From the NCBI GenBank assembly GCA_028564705.1, contig JAPXFQ010000787.1, forward strand, positions 930,001-994,000: a stretch of 64,000 nucleotides of DNA, written 5' to 3'. This stretch comes from Apricaphanius iberus. Lineage: Eukaryota > Chordata > Actinopteri > Cyprinodontiformes > Aphaniidae. This document shows positions 1-9,673 of this stretch, piece by piece. Under the pieces are notes generated by a model. That model was not told the origin of the DNA. It was given only the letters and a program-made list of their open reading frames with translations, and did no database searches. How positions within the stretch are numbered: position 1 is the first letter of the stretch; each line of letters opens with the position of its first letter. The translations under genes and the position numbers were made by a program.

Positions 1-47
1 ACAGCTACCCTGTGATTAATTAAATAAAAATGTTTGACAACCCTAGT

Positions 48-69
48 AAAAAAAAAAAAAAAAAAAAAA
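48..69. repeat. Poly-A run
   Basis: This is a run of 22 A residues. An AATAAA hexamer lies about 20 bases upstream (23-28). A poly-A signal followed by poly-A could be the 3' end of a retrotransposed sequence whose body lies to the left of the window, but no body is visible to support that. A plain homopolymer is equally possible. Confidence 0.6.
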
Positions 70-94
70 GGTTTTTGGACGAAGTTTGTATGTT

Positions 95-198
95 TTCCAT
101 TCTTTACGCACGGTTTTGAGCACCGTTTAAGCACCGGAACCATTTCAAAAATACAGGTTTGGCACCAGTATCGGATAAAACCAAAACAATACCCATCC
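95..198 (-). mobile_element. hAT-type terminal fragment, GGATGGGTA family
   Basis: Read on the minus strand, the segment starts GGATGGGTATTG and continues with phrases such as CCGATACTGGTGCC and GGTTCCGGTGC. Degenerate 'GGGATGGGTACCGATACC' ends of this kind are typical of short non-autonomous hAT elements in teleosts. Only one end is visible. It stops where the TAGAA-rich simple repeat begins, so no target duplication can be tested. A second member of the same end type begins near 7,312. The assignment rests on the terminal motif alone. Confidence 0.4.
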
Positions 199-199
199 G

Positions 200-339
200 T
201 AGAGTAGAATAGAACATAGTAGAACGGAATAGAGTAGAATAGAAATAATAGAATAGAGTTGAACATTACAGAACACAGTAAAATAGAAAAGAAAAGAATA
301 GAATATAATAAAATATAAAAATAGAATATAACAGAATGT
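200..339. repeat. TAGAA-rich degenerate simple repeat
   Basis: The block is built from imperfect copies of TAGAATAGAA and AGAACATAGT, almost free of C on the plus strand. It reads as a decayed pentanucleotide microsatellite. The minus-strand open frame across it (145-387) is low-complexity F/Y/L/S protein produced by this composition and is not a gene. Confidence 0.85.
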
Positions 340-2849
340 TCCCCATGGAATGAGATGGTGAGAATGTCCGAGTCTTTTTATTCCCATTGAACTTGTAGTT
401 GAATGCTATTGGTTCGTTTATGTTTAGTGGGCGGGGCTGAGCCACAGGTCATATCAGTAGATGTCAGAAATGCGACAAACTCTGTAAAAACCTTTCACAA
501 ACACCGCCTCGATTTAAAATACGGGCCTATAAATTAGTTCGCGGGAATAAAGATGGATTTTTCCGTTCCTGAGGGAGTCTCTGTGATCCTCTTAAGGATC
601 AGAAGATGGAGGGCTGACCAAATATTTTTTGGAATGAGCTTTGAGTTAGAGTCATAACATGGTGTGCTTTATTTCAAAAAAATATTCAGGAACACTACAA
701 AAACTCCCAACAAATTCCTATAATTCACTCAAAGCAATATGGGTTTCATTATCTTGGTTAAGGATGCTGGAGTAGTGCTGCAGAAACCACTGGGACCAAA
801 CCACCAACCTCCTAACTTTTCCTCCGGCTCCAGAGCAGCCGGACAGCATAAAACTGATGACTAAATTAGACAATTAAAACATACAAGAAGTTTTTTCATT
901 ATTTTGTCGGCAGATCTCTATTTTTCAAAGTCTCACTTTGAACTCATCATAAAAAAAGAATATTTTCACCTTTGTCTTTTACATATTTGGTCTGACTCCA
1001 GACGCCCTAAATGTGACTGATCAAGTTCTGCAAAGATTACTCCAACAGGGCTATCAGAGAGTCCATTTTCTGTCGGGTTTCATGCACCGACGGATAAGTT
1101 GTTATGTGATCTCAGAATTACTCACTCAGAAGATCATGTAACAACCTCCTTCAGAATGTGAGATATTTTCCCGGCTGCAGCGGAGGGTGAAAAACATCTT
1201 GTAGCTACACAGCCAACTAACCTGTAATGCTGTTAAGAAAACAGAGCTGCAGAACAAATCCATGCATATGTAAACCTAACACCACTCTTGGCTGAAAAAA
1301 CGGACATTTATAATTCATGACAACACGTTTTTGATTTTCGGTTTTGTTTTCCTCGCGCATTCTTTCATGGCAGCCCCTTTTCTTTGCATGAGGATTCAGT
1401 TAAATGGCGACACTATATTGTCTGTATATGCTGACATTCCAACCCACAGACGTATTTGAGCTTATTTTCCAGCTCTGCAGCGTTTGGCCCCGTCTTTGTC
1501 TCCGTAACGATCCCGTGATTACATTTTATTTATTTTTTTAAGGAAAAAAAAACAAGAAGCAAAGCAGCAAAAGTCACAGCCTGGATCTTAATAACATCCT
1601 TTAAAAATCGATTTCAATTTCTCATTCTCGACAGCATGACGGCGGAACATAAATCGATCATGTTTAAATGACATTTTTCCCTAAAATACCAATGAGAACG
1701 AAGCAGAGCTTCTCCTATGAACCGCATCTTGATACTTTTTGACAGTAACTGATAAAACTGTTTCTTCTTTGTTCCCCAGCTTGTCCCAAACATAACGTAG
1801 CATGTTAGACTAAAAATAAACTCCCTGAAACACGTTGATTGTTGCTCCCCTGCTGACTGTTCTGAACTTGCTTCGCTAAATCTGCCTCTCCATACGCTGA
1901 TTTACTTGAGCCACCTTGAACCCGGAGGTCTTAAGATAATTGTTGCAACAGAGAACGAATATGGCTGCATGTTTCTGTAATCTTACAACAGAAGCAACAC
2001 CCTCTCTTTTCACACAGCGGTGTAGAAACCTCGCTAATGAATACATCCACCAACCTGCTGCCTGCATTTCATGTGTTTTCTCAGTGATAAAAATCAAGCC
2101 TGGCGTGATCGCAACGTGGAATTTGATGTGTTTAAGCACCAAGGTTGCGTGGTCTCGATAAGGTTGTGAATTCTGGTTTCTGCTGTTAAAAGCCTTGCCC
2201 TCTGCAGTATTAATTTATAACTTAACAGGGAGGGAAACCTACTTTTAGGCTAAATGAGAATTATGCACGTTCTGATGAAGTGAGATTACCCAAAAGAGAA
2301 GAATTTTCTTTGCTAAAACTGATTTATTGTGGAGTTTAAAACCACTCAGAATTAAAGAAACAATCTTTTTACTAATTTCTTTTTCTAAAAAGGCCAAAGC
2401 AATGAAGACGACAGCCGAACTGCAGTGACATTTAGATCAGGAATGATGACATGGTTGCAGTAAATGAGGACATGAGCAGGAGGCATGTGACCCGAACGCG
2501 GTGCTGAGCCTCTTTTGAACAAGCAGTGGGGGGAAAAATGGGTAATCTGTCATCATTCTGACTTAAAAGGAGGAACAGAACCAAAAACCCCAGGACTGAA
2601 CATAATTAGACAGAGATACTTTAAAATGCTTACAGGGTGGCAAAAAAGAAAAAGCAAATCAAAGATGCTGCTGAAATGAGAAGAAACAAATTAGACGGAA
2701 GAAGGGTTGGACACAATGTAGTTGTAGCAACGCTGCCTGTCTGTTTGAATGGAGCTTCATCGTTCTTGGGCATGCTCTAAGTTCTCCTGCTTCCTTAAAC
2801 GGTCAAGAAACCCGACTATGAGGCCAAGTACGAGTGTGTGTATGGTGGT
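340..2849. other. No recognised gene or element
   Basis: I see no protein family, RNA gene or bounded transposable element here. Short overlapping open frames on both strands near 1,876-2,161 show no recognisable motif and do not form a splice-consistent exon. The sequence looks like ordinary AT-rich single-copy DNA. Confidence 0.5.
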
Positions 2850-2938
2850 TTGCCTCTGTGGTTTCCTGGTGACCTCTTTCCCAAGGACAGCTGGAGATTA
2901 GAACCTCCCTGCAACCCTGCCAGGACAATGGATGGATG
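2850..2938 (+). mobile_element. Degraded LINE tail (Rex3/RTE-like)
   Basis: The segment contains GACAGCTGGAGATTAGAACC, then CCCTGCAACCCTGCCAGGA, and ends ATGGATGGATGA. This matches in order the well-preserved copy at 29,503-29,636 (GACAGCTGGAGATAGGCACC, then the GATG tail). It is an older, shortened copy of the same 3'-tail family. No target duplication is evident. Confidence 0.6.
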
Positions 2939-4191
2939 AAGATTTGGACACTTCACATATATCCCTAAAACTGCTCAGGTTGAAATAAAAAAACCCAGAA
3001 CCACTCTTATCATTGATGTAACAGTACATGTATTGGTATTCATGTATTTCAGTTCCATATGAGTCCAGCAGTTTTCTACCTGAATACATGCAGGATGGTT
3101 ATGTGCTGAACTCAAAAGGCGGTGCAATGTTTCCGCAGGGCAACTCTACAAGGTGACACCAAAACATCGGGGAACGTTGATGGTTTCTCCGTAAGCTGCA
3201 ATATGAAAAAGAAAGATGGACCAAACCAGAATTCAACAGCAATAAGGTCCATAACACGTTCTGCACTGAACTGAACTGAAAGACTCGCCTGAAACAATGT
3301 CAAGCTGAATGTAAAACATCACTGACGCTGGAGAAAAACCAGCTGACGTCACCATGGCTACCAGTAGCATCTAATCAGACCAAACTCCTGATTTTGAATG
3401 AAACGCAAGTTGGAGGATAATATGTTCTCAACAGCTGCCCATGGTGCATTCAAGTACATCTGTGAAACCAGTCTGTTGAAATATCAAAACAACCCTAGAA
3501 GTTATTTAAGCACATTTTATTCTCAAATTTGGACTAATGATTATTTAAACATGAACGGTGACTGTTTTCAAGTGGTTATATTGTTTTCTACTCTGGCTAT
3601 GTCTGCTTGTGCTATTTCATTTCTTAAAAAATGATCCAATCAAAATCTCCATTAACTTCCACATTTTCCACTTTGTAAGTTTTAGAGCATAACATAATCC
3701 AATTACTTTTCAATAGTTCAAAGAAGAAGTTCCGTGAAAAAAGGGTTGTTTAATGCTCATCAAAATAAAAAAGTCATACATTTGTATTTATTTTTCTTGA
3801 TTAAAGTGTAATGTGACTTTCAAACCCCAAATATGTACCTCATTGTGATTTTTGTTTACCGTTACACCACTAGTAAAAAGCCTCTCAAGCTTTACACTTA
3901 AAAATTTTTTTTTTACTTTGGGACAGAACTGAGAACTAACAATGAGTTGACCTCTTATGCTTGCTTTAACATGTGGAAAAAATGCGTTTCAAAGGAGTTT
4001 TTTCCTCTCTACTGTCGCAAGATGTTCGTCTAGGAGAAGTGAATGGTGCAAGTTAATGACTCGATGCAATCTGCTGAGTTTCCTTAGATAGAGTCCTCTT
4101 TAAACTGATTTGAATAATGAACTGAAGTTAACGCTTGACAACCAGGAACAATTAGAATGTATGTATGATAAAGTTGAAATGACTTCTTTTA
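2939..4191. other. No recognised gene or element
   Basis: Only short open frames without family motifs are present (for example the 78-codon plus frame at 3,398-3,634). I see no bounded repeat. Confidence 0.45.
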
Positions 4192-4262
4192 TTTTAAAGT
4201 GCCTTGAGATGATGTGTGTTGTGAACCGGCGCTATTTAAATGCACTGAGCTGAATTACAATA
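4192..4262 (+). mobile_element. LINE 3' tail (L2-like), sense
   Basis: The segment reads TTTTAAAGTGCCTTGAGATG, then GTTGTGAA, CGGCGCTATTTAAAT and GAGCTGAATTAC. This is a slightly decayed version of a tail seen on many teleost LINE copies (GTGCCTTGAGATGA...TTGTGAATTGGCGCTATATAAATA). The same tail occurs in the opposite orientation at 14,222-14,534. No coding part is attached. Confidence 0.6.
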
Positions 4263-4751
4263 AACTAGGAAAGCATTCAGAGAGTGCAGCTCAGATCCAC
4301 CCTCCGTACCACCCACATCCCCAATGTTGTGATCCATTTGTAACTTTTTAAGATTCCTTTAGAATGAAAACATGCTCTTAACCCCGGGATTCCCCACTGA
4401 TATCATTAATAGTTCAGTAATTATTCACAAAAATCACTTTTTCGGTCATGGCAGATAATGGATCACAACTATATCACTTGTTTCTAGTCCCATTGCACAC
4501 ATTTCCTATAAAGAAATTCATCGAAATCCACCTATGACCTTTTGAATTATTAGCTAAATAAGAGAAAAATAAACAAACCATAGTGAAGACGTTACCTGCT
4601 TGCTGAAGGTAAAAAATAAAAAAAATAACAACCTGTAAAGGCTGTTTTTATATTAACCCCAAATTGTAATCACTTGTCCTGGTCCCACTGCAGACATTTC
4701 TTTGAAAATGTTATCCAAATAAACCAATAACTTTTTGAATTATGTTGGTAC
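4263..4751. other. No recognised gene or element
   Basis: This is an AT-rich stretch without a recognisable gene. A phrase near 4,483-4,501 (CACTTGTTTCTAGTCCCATTG) is echoed near 4,672-4,690 (CACTTGTCCTGGTCCCACTG), each followed about 7 bases later by CATTTC. This suggests an old local duplication of about 190 bp. Confidence 0.4.
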
Positions 4752-4759
4752 CAACCAAC

Positions 4760-5072
4760 TAAGGCTGTGTTGAAAAAAAAAGATTCTTAATCGAATCGAT
4801 TCACAAGTTCAAAAATCATTTTAATTGTCTAACAGTTTGCCCGTTTTTACAGCTAAAATAGGAATACAAATCCAGACAGCTGTTTTAAGGCTTAGTTCAG
4901 AAAGTGTTAATACGGCTTTCTTCCTGGTAAACTGTTACTCGCCCAGTATTAAGGCATGTAATTAAGATAACAGCTAAAAAAAATAGTTTTTTTAATAGCA
5001 CTGAGCCATTTCTATATCAAACTGGATCAGATTAAATCGGATCAGATTGTGAAAACTGATTCTAACTCGCTG
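4760..5072. mobile_element. Short hAT-like non-autonomous element
   Basis: The left end reads TAAGGCTGTGTTGAAAAAA followed by GATTCTTAATCGAATCGATT, which resembles the TAGGGCTGTGTTG ends of small teleost hAT elements. The right part carries partly complementary AAATCGGATCAG and CTGATTCTAA motifs. The block is flanked by CAACCAAC at 4,752-4,759 and 5,073-5,080, an apparent 8-bp direct repeat of hAT size. The right inverted repeat is poorly preserved, and the flank is itself a simple CAAC repeat, so the duplication could be coincidental. Confidence 0.45.
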
Positions 5073-5084
5073 CAACCAACCAAC

Positions 5085-6390
5085 AAGAAGACAAATCCCT
5101 GGCGAAAAGAGAACGATAGGTGCCTAATTTGTTGGTATTCTAGAGAGTAAAGCTTTAATTTTATTACTGCACAAAAATAGTAACATTTTTAATTAAACTT
5201 ATCTTTCATTTAAGTTGAGACAAAAATGGATGATAAGAAAAGCTCCTTACCCCAGTATCTGAAGTATATAACTTGAACTCTGACCACTGGATTTATTTTT
5301 CTGCTTGAACTTTATCAACTTCAGAGCGGCTCCTTTTAAATCGGGCTGGTTTAAATACAAATACATAGTTGTCTTATTGTCAGGGACTGGGTATGGTTCT
5401 GAAACACTTTCTTTCTTACCTCCGTCTATATCAGCCATTGATTACTGGGTCTAAAAAAATCCCCCCCCCACACTACCCACTCCATCACTGTTCTGCACTT
5501 CACCCCTTGTTTCTCAGTGAAAACCATCACATTTTCACAATGGGAGACGTGTAATCTGCAGCATGAGACATGGTGGCACAGAAGTTTGTAGAGCCAAGAC
5601 AGCTGCTCGCTTCTCACAGCTGTAATTGGTAGACCAGTGCTGCACCGTTTGACAGATTGTGGGAGATAGTTTCCCCAGACATTCTGTAGAGATGTACAAC
5701 TAGGGGCCTGGCTGGATGTGACGTGAACACATTTTACATCACCAAATATAACATCTCAAGAAAGTCTACAGGTGGCAGCTCCTTCCAGCCCAGAGCTTCA
5801 ATTCTTTATAAAGAATCAGCGCGGTGGGCCTCTCACATGTTTGAGTGAAGGCAAAGCAGATTTTAAGACTTTATATCGGTCTTTTAGCAGATGCTGCGGC
5901 CACGTAGGAGGCTATAAGCTAAAGGTAAAAGTAATAATTATGGGCAAAAAGACTTGAGCTCAGTAAAAACGTTATCCGTGAGTCTAGTCTGTCTCAGCAG
6001 TCAAACTCAGTAGGTTTTTGAGAACATTTCTTTAAAGAAAATATAGAAACGTGTGCATTTCACAATGTACCCACAAACTGACTTCTTCACCATAATTACA
6101 CAGCCAACAGGAACATTTTTTATAAAAGCAATTTCTGGAACTTTCACACTGTGTTACTGCGCACACTTTAAATTGTTTACAGAAGGGGGGAGTTTATGCC
6201 GTTTTGCAGCACTGATTGTACTGAAAAATGCTAGTTAGTCCGGGGCTCCCAGCTCTATAATCTAACGCCGCTGAACACTTCCAAAGTGTGCAAACATGGA
6301 GTGCATACAGAGTTTGTAAGAAAACAATGATTAAACCGTTCTCAATGCCTTTAGTGTTAGATTTTATAACAATTCTTAATGGGGTTTTTT
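5085..6390. other. No recognised gene or element
   Basis: There are several short overlapping open frames on both strands, none with a family motif. An eight-base C run lies near 5,462. I see no bounded repeat. Confidence 0.45.
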
Positions 6391-6432
6391 GTGGACTTCA
6401 TCTCAAGATGAGATGTGGACTTCATCTCAAGA
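6391..6432. repeat. 24-bp tandem duplication
   Basis: GTGGACTTCATCTCAAGA occurs at 6,391 and again at 6,415, separated by TGAGAT. This is a simple two-copy tandem duplication. Confidence 0.85.
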
Positions 6433-6444
6433 CCTCAGCACACA

Positions 6445-6600
6445 CCTCAGCTATTTTATATCACATTTAGCCATGCCACAAAAGTCAGGGTTTTATTGGG
6501 ATTTTTCTGTGACAGACCAAAAGAAAATGTTCAGAATATGTGAGAGTGACGTGAATTTAGCCCCATCCACTTTGTAGAGACCAACGTTTTTATCGTTAAT
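6445..6600. mobile_element. Tc1-like non-coding end fragment
   Basis: The phrase GGGTTTTATTGGGATTTTTC followed by TGTGACAGACCAAAAGAAAA resembles the sub-terminal region of common teleost Tc1-like elements (TTTGGATTTTTATGTGATAGACCAACACAAAG). Neither terminal repeat nor transposase is attached. The match is moderate and recalled by eye. Confidence 0.35.
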
Positions 6601-6812
6601 AAAAACTGGAAGTAAAAAAAAAAAAAACGTTTTCATGAACTGACATAAAAAACTAGACTATAATGGGTATTCATAAAACAAACTTAAATGGGCTGAATTT
6701 TATCAGGAACATTTGCTTAGTTTTCATTTCTGGGTCTCATGCATTAGTCTAAAGTGTGCAGGACTATTGGTCTATGTCCCTCCCTGCTCTACTGCGCACG
6801 TCTCCAGAAATC

Positions 6813-7003
6813 ATGTCTGATTATTGTTCTGTTTGTCGCACAAATCGCCTTTATCAAACACAACAAAATTGGAGATCCTATAGAATTCCATCAACCTTCA
6901 TTTCAAGGCAAACAAAAGATGTCTTTGGATTGGAAGTTATCAGAAGAAGCGACCGAAAGAACAATTAAACATGCAACATTCTGCAGCAATAACTTCATAT
7001 CAG
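6813..7003 (+). pseudogene. Degenerate THAP-like exon
   Basis: The segment starts MSDYCSVCRTNR, which resembles the N-terminus of THAP zinc-finger proteins (a C-x2-C pair, then NR). About 12 residues on, the similarity moves to another frame. That frame reads IGDPIEFHQPSF, has a Trp 11 residues later (LDW), and ends FCSNNFISG, in the place where THAP domains have CS-x-HF-x-SG. It closes exactly at CAG|GTAAGC, a good splice donor with a phase-1 intron. THAP domains occur in host regulators and in P-element-type transposases. The frameshift and the H-to-N change in the zinc ligand argue that this copy is dead. No further exon is recognisable downstream. Confidence 0.42.
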
Positions 7004-7311
7004 GTAAGCTTTGGCTAAGAAACAAGCTAACATTGCTAACCAACACTGCAGGAGAACTGTAAATATAATCAAAGGGATCCAGAGCTGTGCATAGGACTGG
7101 TGTAGGTTGTGCGTGCATCTGCTGTGCTGATAAACAAATAATCCCTCTCTCGTTTCCGCTTGTTGTTTTTTCATTACTCACTATACCGTATTAAACCAAC
7201 ATGGCAGATACATTAGCCTCATGTCCGCAAAGGTTGGCAGACATCGCCAGAGGCCAATTTTGGATTACTTACTATTAGAATATGTACTAAAATGATCAGA
7301 AGCATCATGAT

Positions 7312-7510
7312 TAGGGATGGGTACCGATACACGCGGTAGTAAGCCGAAAATCATTTCGGTGCTTTATTTTGATTCTCTTTTTTCCATAGATGTGAAGCAC
7401 TGTGGATTCTGGGAATGCCGTCAACCAAGAGCAATGCTTTATGTCACTAGAAAAGGTAAACATGGCTATCGGCTAAAAGTTAGGACTCTCAAAATTAACG
7501 GAACCGATTA
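7312..7510 (+). mobile_element. hAT-type relic, GGGATGGGTACCGATAC end
   Basis: The left end reads TTAGGGATGGGTACCGATAC and continues into GAAAATCATTTCGGTGC. The far side has GGAACCGATTAATAC, the complementary type of motif expected at the other end. The ends are too eroded to define a target duplication. It belongs to the same end family as the scrap at 95-198. Confidence 0.4.
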
Positions 7511-7799
7511 ATACTTATAATTTAAAAGAAAATTTAACGCAATTAAGGTACACACTTCAGCCCGCAGCACCACCATGTTTTATCGTGTGGATGGTGTGTT
7601 TAACAAATAATGTGTAGAGCTGGTGCCCCCTGTAGGACTTGATGTGAGCCTTAAAGAGGACACATTTTTCTCCTCTGTTAAAGACCCATTCTGTAACTTT
7701 TACACCATAAAAACACTGGCTTTCGTAACGTGTATGTGACACAGATCAATGTTGATCTCAGTTTTCCGAGCTGTTGTCATTATTTGTTGGTGTTTGGAC

Positions 7800-8290
7800 T
7801 CAAATGCAGCCACATAATCAGAACGGACACTGTAAGGATGGATTTTGATAAAAGGTATTTATTACAGGAAGTTTGTTTGTTTTCAGTCTTTGATGGAACT
7901 CCAGGAAACGGGGCCCGGACGAGGAGGAGCACTGGAGCAGAAGGAGAAAGGTTAGCTGAGGTAAGATGAAGGTGAGTTGATACTGGGATCAGGTTTGTAC
8001 TCACTGGGTGATGAAGTTCTGGGTTCTTGGGGAGGAAGTTGTTAGGATCCTGTCTGGACGGTTGGTTTGGATTGATAGAGGTTCTGACTGTGTGTGTGTA
8101 GGTGGAGCGGGCAGACGGGCAGGCGGACAAGGACGGACGAACCAGCGGAGGTGGCGGTGCAGAGGCTGACCAGGAGGAGATCCAAGGCTAAAGGTAAGTG
8201 GTTTCCAGGGAACTTTCTGACGGAGCGGAGACAGAAGGAAGAAACCCTGGAGGACGAAGGAGAATGGATCTGAACCTGCGAGGAAATCTA
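7800..8290 (+). repeat. Divergent copy of composite repeat family (copy C)
   Basis: This stretch is rich in GGAAC, CAGG and GAGG phrases and carries GGTATTTATTACAGGAAG, GGAACTCCAGGAAACGGGG and repeated GGTAAG or GGTTAG words. The same style and partly the same words appear in the two clearer copies at 39,236-39,912 plus 41,324-41,447 and 49,167-49,913. Apparent splice-like GTAAG sites in such repeats do not indicate a gene. This copy lacks the conserved CTGCCACGCCCTACAG to CCTAACA end seen in the other two, so membership is tentative. Confidence 0.35.
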
Positions 8291-8731
8291 TGTGAGTTGA
8301 AACTTCACAAAGCACATTTCTAAGAATAACTCCGAGAGCTAAGTTTGCCGTGTTACCATGCTTGCAGTGAAGACAATCGGCTTGTAGCTTGTGGCAATAC
8401 ACTACGTGCTACGTAATGGTACAAACAAAGCCGTGGTTTTGAGACTTAAGCCATGGTAGATCCACCGAAGAAACCAAAGAAGAAGCTATCAGAAGAAGCT
8501 AGGAAAATGAACTGGGCTGCTGGAGATGAAAGCTGCCTTACCCCTGGAGGATTCTTCACCTCTACACACCGGCGGGCGAACAAATGCCACATCGCGTATC
8601 TGGATGCTGCAGCTCAGCCAACTTCTCAACCCTAAAGAAGATGCTATTAGAAGAAGCTTGGAAAAGAAACTAGGCCGCAAAGGCAGCTTAGAGCAGCCAG
8701 AGCTTCATCGCTGCAGGAGGCTTTTTAACCT

Positions 8732-8765
8732 CTGATTCATACCAGGGCGAACCCGGTATGAATCA
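8732..8765. repeat. Short hairpin (12-bp perfect arms)
   Basis: CTGATTCATACC (8,732-8,743) and its exact complement GGTATGAATCAG (8,754-8,765) are separated by 10 bases. The arms extend to 15 bp with one mismatch. The loop is GC-rich. Nothing downstream marks it as a terminator or an RNA gene. Confidence 0.8.
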
Positions 8766-9221
8766 GGGGTAAGGAAAGTTGTAGCTTGCTGAGCCGCGCA
8801 GCTGGAAGATGGGAGAAAACCATAGAACAAACAGGTCAGAGAACATTTGATTCCCTTCACTGCTGTGAAAGATTTTTTTTCTGTCAAACAGTAGCTCAGT
8901 TTAGGTCAAAGTGGGATTAGCTTCTAAAACCCAGTGCTACAACTTTTCAGTTTCGTGTGGTCAGCTGCTGTGAGTGAGACAATACAGCAGGATGTATGGA
9001 TGCTAAACTAGCCATTTTGCTACTGGATTGGTAAGTAATAAATGCTTGCTTCGGGGTAATTCTGGTATGATGATGTGACACAGTGCCAGGGAAACTTTTT
9101 AATGGTTTACCAACTGTCACGCCGTTACTTTTACATGTTGTTGTTTTAGCTGCTGAGCTTTTAAAACCATCAGTAGACGGCGACAGAGGGAAAATATCTG
9201 CAAAATTATGGAGTGTGACAT

Positions 9222-9673
9222 TAATGCTGCGTTGAGACTGCAGACTCAGCGTCCGCAACGCCAAGATTACATGTTAAGTATATGGTGGAGGCCGTTGGAG
9301 GAGCGTCAATGTCTCTGGGGCGCTTTGTGAGCGTTGGCTCCGTCAACTTTTCAAGCTTTTCCTGCGTTTCAAGGTTCAAAGCGCATAACACTAGCAACGC
9401 AGAAGTTCAGCTAGTTGAACTTTTGACGATCCTAACGCTCTTGACACAAGACGACAACCAATCACAGCAACTCACTGTAGTGACGTTGCCCGACATCGAC
9501 GTTGCCTAGCCAACCACGATCCGCCAGTGTTTAAAACATCCAGCAGAGAAAGGCCAGCCTACGAGCTTTGCAAGCTTCATCTTAAAAATGTATCTTCTGT
9601 GAATATGCGTCCAACTAGTCGCTTTATGAGCGTTGCTTGACGCTGACAAAACTTGCGGTCTGAATGCAGCATT
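9222..9673. mobile_element. Harbinger-like MITE with about 20-bp inverted ends
   Basis: The left end reads TAATGCTGCGTTGAGACTGC. The reverse complement of the right end reads TAATGCTGCATTCAGACCGC, with two mismatches over 20 bases. Both ends continue into related GCGTC/GCAACG-rich sequence. The borders carry TTA/TAA trinucleotides, as expected for the TWA target of PIF/Harbinger elements. At about 450 bp with no coding frame it is a MITE. It is unusually CpG-rich for the neighbourhood (many GCGTT and ACGTT words). Family placement is inferred from the end motif and target type. Confidence 0.6.

Noticed and set aside
145..387. 80-codon minus frame with a membrane-like F/Y/L composition
   Set aside because: It is the translation of the TAGAA-rich simple repeat.
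7780..8402. Minus-strand frames of 116 and 133 codons
   Set aside because: They cross a composite repeat, are P/S/H-rich, overlap each other and show no conserved domain.
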